Positions 36,381-43,429 of a stretch of 64,000 nt of DNA are shown piece by piece. A program made the translations under genes and the position numbers. Every line of letters begins with the position of its first letter. The first letter of the stretch is position 1. The stretch covers positions 45,729 through 109,728 of the forward strand of contig NZ_JBQEON010000029.1 of assembly GCF_052045245.1 (NCBI RefSeq), given 5' to 3'. Origin of the DNA: Burkholderia sp052045245. Lineage in GTDB: Bacteria > Pseudomonadota > Gammaproteobacteria > Burkholderiales > Burkholderiaceae. A model generated the notes under the pieces. That model made no database searches and was not told the DNA's origin. It worked only from the letters and a program-made list of their open reading frames with translations.

Positions 36381-37304
36381 ATGCAACACCTTCCTGATCT
36401 CGAAGCCTGGGCCGTCTTCGCGCGCGTCGCGGAGACGGGTTCGTTCGCCAAAGCCGCGGAACTGCTCGGCGTGTCGCAACCGACCGTATCGAAGGCAATC
36501 GCGCGCCTCGAAAAGCGCCTCGGCGCGATGCTGCTGTACCGCACGTCGCGCAAGCTGTCGCTCACGCCGACCGGCGAACTGCTGCGCGACCGCGCGATCC
36601 GCCTGCTCGCCGATGCGGAACTGATCGAGAGCGAGGCCTCCGCGCAAGCGCTGGAACCGCACGGCCTCGTGCGCGTGAACGCGCCGATGTCGTTCGGGCT
36701 GCGCCACCTGTCGCCGCTGCTGCCCGCGTTCCTCGAACGCTATCCGCACGTCGACATCGACCTCGTGCTCACCGACCACATCGTCGACATCGTGTCCGGC
36801 GGCTTCGACGTCGCGATCCGGATCGCCGAGCTCAGCGATTCGTCGCTGCGCTCGCGCCGGCTGTGCGCCGTGCGACGGCCGCTCGTCGCCGCGCCCGCCT
36901 ACCTCGACCGGCATGGCCGGCCCACGCATCCGCGCGATATCGAACAGCACGTGTGCCTCACCTACACGAACCTGCCGACGCCCGAGTACTGGCGCTTTCG
37001 CCACCCGGCATCGGGCGACGAGTTCGGCGTGAACGTGCACGGACGCATCCGCACCAACAACGCCGACGTGATCGTCCCGGCGCTCGTCGAGGGCCACGGC
37101 CTCGCGCTTCAGCCCGAGTTCCTGGTGTGGGACGAACTGCAGCGCGGCGTGCTCGAGGAGGTGATGTTCGACTGGAGGATCGCCGACGTCCACGTCAACC
37201 TCGTCACGCCGCCCGGCATGCTGCGCGCGGCGCGCGTGACGGTGCTGCTCGATTTCCTCGCCGAACACTTCTCGCACGCGCCGTGGGCGCTGCACGTGGC
37301 CTGA
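36381..37304 (+). CDS. LysR-family transcriptional regulator
   Basis: 307 residues from ATG 36381 (MQHLPDLEAWAVFARVAETG). The helix-turn-helix FAKAAELLGVSQPTVSKAIARLEKRLG covers about residues 23-49, and the effector domain follows. Divergent from the XapX-amidohydrolase operon (99 bp between starts) and convergent with the isochorismatase gene. Control of one or both is inferred. The GTG/ATG further upstream (36333) would add 16 residues with no homology. Confidence 0.87.
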   Translation: MQHLPDLEAWAVFARVAETGSFAKAAELLGVSQPTVSKAIARLEKRLGAMLLYRTSRKLSLTPTGELLRDRAIRLLADAELIESEASAQALEPHGLVRVNAPMSFGLRHLSPLLPAFLERYPHVDIDLVLTDHIVDIVSGGFDVAIRIAELSDSSLRSRRLCAVRRPLVAAPAYLDRHGRPTHPRDIEQHVCLTYTNLPTPEYWRFRHPASGDEFGVNVHGRIRTNNADVIVPALVEGHGLALQPEFLVWDELQRGVLEEVMFDWRIADVHVNLVTPPGMLRAARVTVLLDFLAEHFSHAPWALHVA

Positions 37305-37357
37305 GAGCGCGCGGCGGCCGGCGGTTCCCCGCTGGCCGCCGCTTGCGTCGCTCGCGC

Positions 37358-37409
37358 CCGGTCGCCCGCAGCCGGTCGCCCGCAGCCGGTCGCCCGCGCC
37401 GGTCGCCCG
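37358..37409. repeat. Four-copy 13-14 bp tandem repeat
   Basis: Copies of CCGGTCGCCCGCAG at 37358-37371 and 37372-37385 (identical), then CCGGTCGCCCGCG at 37386-37398 and a shortened CCGGTCGCCCG at 37399-37409. The array ends directly at the isochorismatase stop codon (37410). It is too short to be a gene. It may arise by replication slippage in a GC-rich spacer and may vary in copy number between strains. Confidence 0.85.
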
Positions 37410-38096
37410 TTACTTCGCCGGAACGGCCGGGATCGACTCGTGCGGCGTTGCGGTGCGCTGCGCAGCCTTGTGAACCATGGTGTATGCGTAGTCGACACCC
37501 ATCCCGTACGCACCCGAGTGCTCGCGCACGACCGCCATCACGGCGTCGTACGTGTCGCGGCGCGCCCAGTCACGCTGCCACTCGAGAATGACCTGCTGCC
37601 AGGTCACCGGCACTGCACCGGCCTGCACCATCCGCTGCATCGCGAAGTCGTGCGCGGCCTGCGACGTGCCGCCCGATGCGTCGGCCACCATGTAGATCTC
37701 GTAATCGCCTTCGAGCATCGCGCACAGCGCGAACGTCGTGTTGCAGACTTCGGTCCAGAGGCCCGACACGATCACCTTCTTGCGGCCGTTCGCGGCCAGT
37801 GCGTCGCGCACCTTCTGGTCGTCCCACGAGTTCATCGACGTGCGTTCGAGCGTCTTCGCGTTCGGGAACACGTCGAGCAGTTCGGGATAGGTGTGACCGG
37901 AGAAAGCCTCGGTCTCGACGGTCGTGATCGTGGTCGGGATGTTGAACGCCTTCGCAGCCTTCGCGAGGCCGACGACGTTGTTCTTCAGCGTCTGGCGATC
38001 GATCGACTGCACGCCGAACGCCATCTGCGGCTGCTGGTCGATGAAGATCAGCTGGCTGTTCTGCGGAGTAAGTACTTCAAGCTTCGGGTTGCGCAT
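37410..38096 (-). CDS. Isochorismatase-family cysteine hydrolase
   Basis: 228 residues in the YcaC-like subgroup. The Asp of the triad is in LIFIDQQPQMAFGV (Asp20) and the catalytic Cys in GLWTEVCNTTFALC near residue 118. The C-terminal 40 residues (VREHSGAYGMGVDYAYTMVHKAAQ) are typical of the YcaC-type longer members. It hydrolyses amide or similar bonds of an unknown substrate. A dyad (38236-38254) lies 140 bp upstream. Confidence 0.85.
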   Translation of the reverse strand: MRNPKLEVLTPQNSQLIFIDQQPQMAFGVQSIDRQTLKNNVVGLAKAAKAFNIPTTITTVETEAFSGHTYPELLDVFPNAKTLERTSMNSWDDQKVRDALAANGRKKVIVSGLWTEVCNTTFALCAMLEGDYEIYMVADASGGTSQAAHDFAMQRMVQAGAVPVTWQQVILEWQRDWARRDTYDAVMAVVREHSGAYGMGVDYAYTMVHKAAQRTATPHESIPAVPAK

Positions 38097-38235
38097 GGCG
38101 TGATCATCCTTTGAACGGAAAGGGAGTCTTGCCTCGCCGCGATAGCGGGAGGATTCGATTGGGTACTACGCCGGATCGGCTTCGTCCGTCTCGATTCATT
38201 AAAACCGCAATCCTCCGGCACGAACATCCAAAAAA

Positions 38236-38254
38236 TGGAATCACTCGGATTCCA
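38236..38254. promoter_or_regulatory. Perfect 19-bp palindrome in the divergent spacer
   Basis: TGGAATC at 38236-38242 pairs with GATTCCA at 38248-38254 over a five-base centre. The surrounding 38097-38380 spacer is AT-richer than its neighbours and separates the isochorismatase gene from a second XapX gene. It looks like an operator for a dimeric regulator. It does not fit T-N11-A at the dyad centre, so LysR binding is not obvious. Confidence 0.45.
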
Positions 38255-38380
38255 GAATAGGGGGTCGTCCAAGGGCATTCCGCTCTTTTTTTCCTCGTGT
38301 AAACCCGATACGCTTCCAGGGCCTCGACGCTGCACGCGTCGCCCCTCATCGTACGATCACGACATCACGAGACGCCCATC

Positions 38381-38641
38381 ATGAAAGCCTATGTCCTGTC
38401 GCTGCTCGCCGGCGCCCTCGCCGGCGCCATCTACGGCACGATCGGCGTGAATTCGCCCGCGCCGCCGATCATCGCACTCACCGGCCTGCTCGGCATGCTC
38501 GCCGGCGAACAGATCCTGCCGGTCGCACGGCGCATGCTCTCCGGCCATCGGCTGAACACCGCATGGCGCGACGCGAAGTGCAGCCAGCACATGTTCGGCG
38601 CGCTGCCGGGCGGCAGCACGAACGACCGCAAGCCATCGTGA
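38381..38641 (+). CDS. XapX-domain protein with C-terminal extension
   Basis: 86 residues. Residues 1-50 match the first XapX protein closely (SLLAGALAGAIYG, then NSPAPPIIALTGLLGMLAGEQ), with the same SPAPP core. A 35-residue hydrophilic tail with one Cys (AKCSQHMFG) follows. It lies 26 bp upstream of the antiporter gene, so it may be translated from the same message. Function unknown. Confidence 0.8.
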   Translation: MKAYVLSLLAGALAGAIYGTIGVNSPAPPIIALTGLLGMLAGEQILPVARRMLSGHRLNTAWRDAKCSQHMFGALPGGSTNDRKPS

Positions 38642-38666
38642 TGCGGACGCCCCGCCTGCGCCGCGC

Positions 38667-40247
38667 ATGAGCAATGTCGAGCTGTTTCATTACCTGCTGT
38701 TGTTGATCTGCGGCGCGGGCGCGCTCACGTGGCTCGCGGAGCGGGTCTCGATTCCGCCCGCCGTCGTGCTGCTGCTCGGCGGCTGCCTGGTGGCCGTCGC
38801 GGGGCGGCGCGTGCCCGACATGGACCCGGCACTGCTGCTCGCGGCCGTGCTGCCGCCGCTCCTGATGTCGAGCGGCTTCTATACCGCGTGGAAGGAATTC
38901 CGCCAGGAGCTCGGGTCGATCGCATCGCTCGCGCTCGGCGCGGTCGCGTTCACGACCGTCGCGGTCGCGCTTGCCGTGCATGCGGCGAATCCGGCGCTGC
39001 CGTGGGCCGCGTGCTTCACGCTCGGCGCGATCGTGTCGCCGCCCGACGCGGTCGCCGCGAAGGCGATCCTGCAGCGCCATCCGCTGCCCGCGCGGCTCGT
39101 CGCGGTGCTCGAGGGCGAAAGTCTCGTCAACGATGCGTCCGGCCTGTTGCTGTACCAGATGGCTGTCTCGGCCGCGCTGGCCGTCACGATCACGACCGCG
39201 AGCGCCACCGGCCTGTTCTTCTCGCTCACGCTGATCGGCATCGCGGTCGGCCTCGCGTGCGGTCATGCGATGTGCTGGGTGCTGCAGCGCCTGCGCGAGC
39301 CGATGCTCGGGATCGTCGTGACCTTCGCGATGGCATGGGGCAGCTACGGGATCGCGGAAGCGGTGCACGGCTCCGGCGTGCTGGCGGTCGTGACCTGCGG
39401 CCTCGTGCTCGGGGTGCGCCAGCATCGCGTGTTCGGCGCCGACATGCGGATCAAGGCAAAGGCGACCTGGGAAGCGATCGTGTTCGTGCTCGACGCGCTC
39501 GTGTTCATCCTGATCGGCCTCGCGCTGCACGCGATTCTCGTGGGCGTGAACCACGAAGGCGCGGTGCTGATGGCCGGCCTGCGGGTCGCGCTGCCGGCCA
39601 CCGCCGCCGCGATCGCCGCACGCGTCGCATGGGTGTTCGTCGCGATGTGGCTGCCGGGCCGCCTGCGCGCGCCGCGCGCGGGCCGGGCCCCGTGGTCGTG
39701 GCGCGAGGCCGTCGTGCTCGGCTGGTCCGGCATGCGCGGCGTGGTGAGCCTCGCGGCCGCGATCGCGCTGCCGAGCGCGTTTCCGGGACGCGACCTGATC
39801 CTGTTCAGCACCTTCCTGCTGATCATCGCGACGCTGGTCGTGCAAGGCGGCACGCTCGCGCCGCTGATCCGCGTGCTGAAGCTGCGTCCGGCCGCCCGGC
39901 ACACGATGTCCGAGCACGCGGTGCGCGCGCATACGTTCGGTGCGGCGCTCGCCGAGCTCGATGCGCGCGAGCAGCGCGGCTCGAGCCTCGAACGCGCGTC
40001 GCTCGACCGGCTGCTGACCGAATACCGGGGCCGCGTCGCGCTCAACGATCGCGCCCACCGCGACGGCGCGGAGCCCGCGGGCATGCGCGCGCGGATGCTG
40101 CGCGTCGAACTCGAACTGGTCGGCGTGTCGCGCGACGCGCTGCTCGACCTGCATCGCGACGGCCGGGTCGACGACGCCGTGCTGCACCGCATAGAATCCG
40201 AGCTGGATTTCGAGGAGCTGCGGCTGCAGCGGCTGCTCGAACCCTGA
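38667..40247 (+). CDS. CPA1-family Na+/H+ antiporter
   Basis: 526 residues, about 12 hydrophobic spans. Family signatures: SPPDAVAAKAIL near residue 127 and EGESLVNDASGLL near residue 150 (ND of the ion-binding site), then GMRGVVSLAAAIALP near residue 355. The C-terminal ~115 residues are hydrophilic with RRN-poor helices, a probable cytoplasmic domain. Exchanges Na+ (or K+) for protons across the inner membrane. Confidence 0.86.
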   Translation: MSNVELFHYLLLLICGAGALTWLAERVSIPPAVVLLLGGCLVAVAGRRVPDMDPALLLAAVLPPLLMSSGFYTAWKEFRQELGSIASLALGAVAFTTVAVALAVHAANPALPWAACFTLGAIVSPPDAVAAKAILQRHPLPARLVAVLEGESLVNDASGLLLYQMAVSAALAVTITTASATGLFFSLTLIGIAVGLACGHAMCWVLQRLREPMLGIVVTFAMAWGSYGIAEAVHGSGVLAVVTCGLVLGVRQHRVFGADMRIKAKATWEAIVFVLDALVFILIGLALHAILVGVNHEGAVLMAGLRVALPATAAAIAARVAWVFVAMWLPGRLRAPRAGRAPWSWREAVVLGWSGMRGVVSLAAAIALPSAFPGRDLILFSTFLLIIATLVVQGGTLAPLIRVLKLRPAARHTMSEHAVRAHTFGAALAELDAREQRGSSLERASLDRLLTEYRGRVALNDRAHRDGAEPAGMRARMLRVELELVGVSRDALLDLHRDGRVDDAVLHRIESELDFEELRLQRLLEP

Positions 40248-40305
40248 CGTCCGGCGACGCGTGGCCGGGCGCCGGCCCATCCCCTTTTCCCCACATGGAA
40301 CTGCC

Positions 40306-40698
40306 ATGAGCGAACTGTCCGTCGAAGCGAGCATCGGCTCGGTCGATTACCTGGTCCATTTCACCGACGGCGTCCATCAGTGGCGCGCCGACGAACCGGC
40401 GTCGCTCGGCGGCGGCGACACCGCACCGACGCCCGTCGCGCTGCTGCTGTCGAGCCTCGGCGCCTGCACCGCGATCACGCTGAAGATGTACGCGCAGCGC
40501 AAGGGCTGGCCGCTCGCCGAAGTTCACGTGAAGCTCGCGCACGAATCGGGCAGCGCGGGCAGCACGATCATGCGCCGCATCACGCTCGACGGCGACCTGT
40601 CGGACGAGCAGCGCGAGCGCCTGCTGCAGATCGCGAACGCATGCCCGGTGCACAAGATCCTGTCGAACCCGATCACGATCGACACGGCGATCGCCTGA
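40306..40698 (+). CDS. OsmC-family redox protein
   Basis: 130 residues from ATG 40306 (MSELSVEASIGSVDYLV). Both redox cysteines are present: SSLGACTAITLKMYA (Cys near residue 56) and ANACPVHKIL (Cys near residue 116), and the His of the second motif is kept. Reduces organic or fatty-acid hydroperoxides. Followed 30 bp later by the pirin gene on the same strand. Confidence 0.88.
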   Translation: MSELSVEASIGSVDYLVHFTDGVHQWRADEPASLGGGDTAPTPVALLLSSLGACTAITLKMYAQRKGWPLAEVHVKLAHESGSAGSTIMRRITLDGDLSDEQRERLLQIANACPVHKILSNPITIDTAIA

Positions 40699-40728
40699 CG
40701 CATCGCCCCTCAACACGAGAGTCTCACC

Positions 40729-41613
40729 ATGTCCGCATCGATCAAGACCCTGCTCACGCCGCGCGAGAGCGACATCGGCAACCTCGTCGTGCGCCGCGTG
40801 CTGCCGGCGCGCGCCGCGCGCCTCGTCGGCCCGTTCATCTTCTTCGACGAGATGGGGCCGGCCGTGCTGCCGGCGGGCAGCGGCATCGACGTGCTGCCGC
40901 ATCCGCACATCGGCCTCGCGACCGTCACCTACCTGTTCGACGGCACGCTGATGCATCACGACAGCCTCGGCTTCCGGCAGAAGATCGTGCCCGGCGACGT
41001 GAACTGGATGACGGCCGGGCGCGGCATCGTGCACTCGGAGCGTTCGCCCGACGAGGATCGCCCGCGTGACCAGCCGGTGCACGGGATCCAGACCTGGGTC
41101 GCGCTGCCCGTCGAGCACGAGGACACCACGCCCGCGTTCGTGCATCACGCGGCCGACACGCTGCCGTCGTTCACGCGCGACGGCGCGCACGTGCGCGTGA
41201 TCGCGGGCACCGCGTTCGGCCTCACGTCGCCGGTCGCGGTGTTCTCGCCGACGCTCTACGCGTATGCGGAATTCGCGGCGGGCGGGCAACTCGCGCTCGA
41301 TGCGGAACACGACGAGCGCGGCGTGTATCTCGTCGACGGCGACCTCACGATCGACGGCACACCGCTCGCAGCCGCGACGATGGCGGTGCTCGAACCCGGT
41401 GCGCACGTCGCGCTTGCCAGCGCGAACGGCGCGCGCGTGATGCTGCTCGGCGGCGCGCACCTGCCGGGCGAGCGGTTCATCGAATGGAATTTCGTGTCGA
41501 GCGAGCGCGCGAAGATCGAGGCGGCCCGCAACGCGTGGGCCGCGCAGACCTTCGGCAAGGTGCCGGGCGAGGAAAACGAGTGGACGCGCCAGCCGGAGCG
41601 CCGCGCGCAGTAA
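40729..41613 (+). CDS. Pirin-family cupin protein
   Basis: 294 residues, two cupin domains. The iron-binding motif PHPHIGLATVTYLFDG (near residue 56) and further ligands in LMHHDSLGF and GRGIVHSE (near 100) are typical of pirin. C-terminal cupin near residues 160-275. Members act as redox sensors or quercetinases; the role here is unknown. Convergent with the cellulose operon and separated from it by a strong hairpin. Confidence 0.87.
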   Translation: MSASIKTLLTPRESDIGNLVVRRVLPARAARLVGPFIFFDEMGPAVLPAGSGIDVLPHPHIGLATVTYLFDGTLMHHDSLGFRQKIVPGDVNWMTAGRGIVHSERSPDEDRPRDQPVHGIQTWVALPVEHEDTTPAFVHHAADTLPSFTRDGAHVRVIAGTAFGLTSPVAVFSPTLYAYAEFAAGGQLALDAEHDERGVYLVDGDLTIDGTPLAAATMAVLEPGAHVALASANGARVMLLGGAHLPGERFIEWNFVSSERAKIEAARNAWAAQTFGKVPGEENEWTRQPERRAQ

Positions 41614-41636
41614 GCCGGCATCGATCGTTCCCGCCA

Positions 41637-41672
41637 CGCACGGCGGCCGGCATTCACGCCGGCCGCCGTGCG
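41637..41672. terminator. Perfect hairpin between pirin and the cellulose operon
   Basis: A 15-bp perfect stem (41637-41651 with 41658-41672) around ATTCAC, GC-rich. It touches the bcsR stop (41674) and follows the pirin stop by 23 bp. Only a short TTT follows on the plus strand, and none on the minus, so it may act as a weak bidirectional terminator or as a 3'-end protecting hairpin. Confidence 0.65.
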
Positions 41673-41673
41673 T

Positions 41674-41868
41674 TTACCGCGTCAATCCCATCAGCTTCGC
41701 CAGCACCGGCCAGCGCTCGAGCGATTCGACGAACGCGCGCCGCGCCTGCTCGTCGACATAGCGGGCCGGGTCGAGCGCGGGCAGGTGCCGCGCGAGGCCG
41801 AGCACGTCGTTCGGTTGCGACAGACGATCGTCGTCGCCTTCGCCGATGTTTACTGTTCGTCGATCCAT
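41674..41868 (-). CDS. bcsR: Cellulose biosynthesis protein BcsR
   Basis: 64 residues. The C-terminal half (ALDPARYVDEQARRAFVESL, then ERWPVLAKL) matches BcsR, whose E. coli form ends in a similar RWPLLAEF. BcsR supports BcsQ and activates BcsA. The start at 41868 overlaps the bcsG stop by 19 bp. In E. coli bcsR precedes bcsQ; here it is the last gene of the operon, so it is easy to miss. The remainder of the N-terminus is charged and not conserved. Confidence 0.75.
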   Translation of the reverse strand: MDRRTVNIGEGDDDRLSQPNDVLGLARHLPALDPARYVDEQARRAFVESLERWPVLAKLMGLTR

Positions 41869-43403
41869 ACGCCGTCCGGAGTCTTGACCGCGTAGCCTGC
41901 GGCCGTCTGCATCGTCACCGTGCCCTCGTTCTCGCCGACCATCCGCGTGCGTGGCAGGTCAGCCGCGTATTGCGCGAGCGTCACGCCGGGCTTGAACGGG
42001 CTGTTCGACACGAGGTTCGACAGCAACTGCGCGAGCGCGAGGAAGCTGGTCGGCTGGTCGATCACGGTCGCGGCGCCGTGACTGCCGGCGAAGCCGACGA
42101 GCCGCACGCCGACCGGCCCGTGAACGATGCGCGGCGTCGGGATCTCGCGCAGCCCCGCGACCTGGTTCTTGTCGCCGCGCAGCGCGGCGCCGTGCTCGGG
42201 CACGAACACGATCACCGCGCGCCGCCCCGACTGCGCGATCAGGTCGGCAAGGCGGTCGAAGTCGTTCATCAGCTTCGTCGCGCGCTGCGGATACGAATCG
42301 ATGCTGGTCAGCGAACTGCCGACCACGCGGTTGCCGTCGTGCAGGCTGATCGTGTTGTAGTACAGCGCGACCGGGCCCGGCACCGACGCGCGCTGCGCGT
42401 ACCAGTTCGCGAGCGTGCCGTAATCGTCCTTGATCGCCGAGCCGTCGAACGCATGCATCGCGACCGGCGCGGCCGCGTTCGAGATCATCGGCGCGTCGGG
42501 CACGCCGATGTTGTCGTGAACGACCTGCAGGAAATTGTCGAAATGGCCGTCGTGGTTCAGCAGCGACTGCACGGTGTAGCCGGCGGACGCGAGTTGCGAG
42601 AACAGGTGGCACTGCTGCGGCGCGGGCTTGTACAGGTCCGCATGGGCCTCCTGCCCGCAGCTCGCGCGCAGCACGCGGATCGCGGCCGGGCCGCTGTAGC
42701 TCGCGGCCGTGCTGAAATGGGTGAACAGGTAGTCGAAGTGGCTCAGCATCGGATGGTTGCGCACCTTCGCCGCATCGAGGTCGTCCCACGACAGCGAGCA
42801 GACGTGCAGCACGATCACGTCGAACTGCGCGGCCGGGTCGTTGCTCAGGTGGCCGAACGCGACCTGGCGCTGCGACTCCTGCGCGCGGAACGTCGCGAGC
42901 GCCGCGTTGTGGTCCTCGGGCTGGTTCGAGCGCGCGCCGGCCGCATCGGTCTGCCGCGGGAGCGGCGCGACGACGCGCGCCATCAGCCCGTTGCCCGCCT
43001 GCCACAGCGGCATCACGATCAGCACGGCGAGCACGAAGGTCGCGACGCGCACCCAGCGATTGACGATGAAATAGACGATCAGCACGCCGACCACCGTCAG
43101 CACCAGCACCGGCGGCAACAAGCGCGGCAGCAGCTCCATCCAGTAGTCGAGGCGGAACGTGCTGACCTCGTGCGCGGCTTCGGCAAGGCGCGCGAGCGGC
43201 GGCGCATGCAGCTCGCGCGCGAGGAGCGGCACCGCGATCGCGATCGCCGCGATCTGCCGGACGACGCGCCACACGCGCCGGCGGACCGGCGCGCTGGCCG
43301 CGAGCGCCAGCGCGAATGCGAGGTTCGCGAGCCACAGCGGCTGCAGGTGGCCCGTCGCGAACAGCGCGAACTTCAGGATGAAATACAGATTCCAGAACGT
43401 CAT
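41850..43403 (-). CDS. bcsG: Cellulose phosphoethanolamine transferase BcsG
   Basis: 517 residues. Four N-terminal membrane spans (up to about residue 145) precede a periplasmic alkaline-phosphatase-fold domain. Active-site elements seen in BcsG are all here: CSLSWDDL near residue 200, SGPAAIRVLRASCGQ near residue 228, LLNHDGHFDN near residue 285 and VPEHGAAL near residue 400. It transfers phosphoethanolamine from phospholipid to cellulose. Starts 26 bp after bcsA. Not a general sulfatase given the CSLSW and RASCGQ pair. Confidence 0.9.
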   Translation of the reverse strand: MTFWNLYFILKFALFATGHLQPLWLANLAFALALAASAPVRRRVWRVVRQIAAIAIAVPLLARELHAPPLARLAEAAHEVSTFRLDYWMELLPRLLPPVLVLTVVGVLIVYFIVNRWVRVATFVLAVLIVMPLWQAGNGLMARVVAPLPRQTDAAGARSNQPEDHNAALATFRAQESQRQVAFGHLSNDPAAQFDVIVLHVCSLSWDDLDAAKVRNHPMLSHFDYLFTHFSTAASYSGPAAIRVLRASCGQEAHADLYKPAPQQCHLFSQLASAGYTVQSLLNHDGHFDNFLQVVHDNIGVPDAPMISNAAAPVAMHAFDGSAIKDDYGTLANWYAQRASVPGPVALYYNTISLHDGNRVVGSSLTSIDSYPQRATKLMNDFDRLADLIAQSGRRAVIVFVPEHGAALRGDKNQVAGLREIPTPRIVHGPVGVRLVGFAGSHGAATVIDQPTSFLALAQLLSNLVSNSPFKPGVTLAQYAADLPRTRMVGENEGTVTMQTAAGYAVKTPDGVWIDEQ

Positions 43404-43429
43404 CTAAACCACTCCGTAGCGGCGCCGCG

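Noticed and set aside
37311..37342. GC-rich inverted repeat after the second LysR gene as a terminator
   Set aside because: Nine-base arms with a 14-base loop and no T-run; too weak to call.
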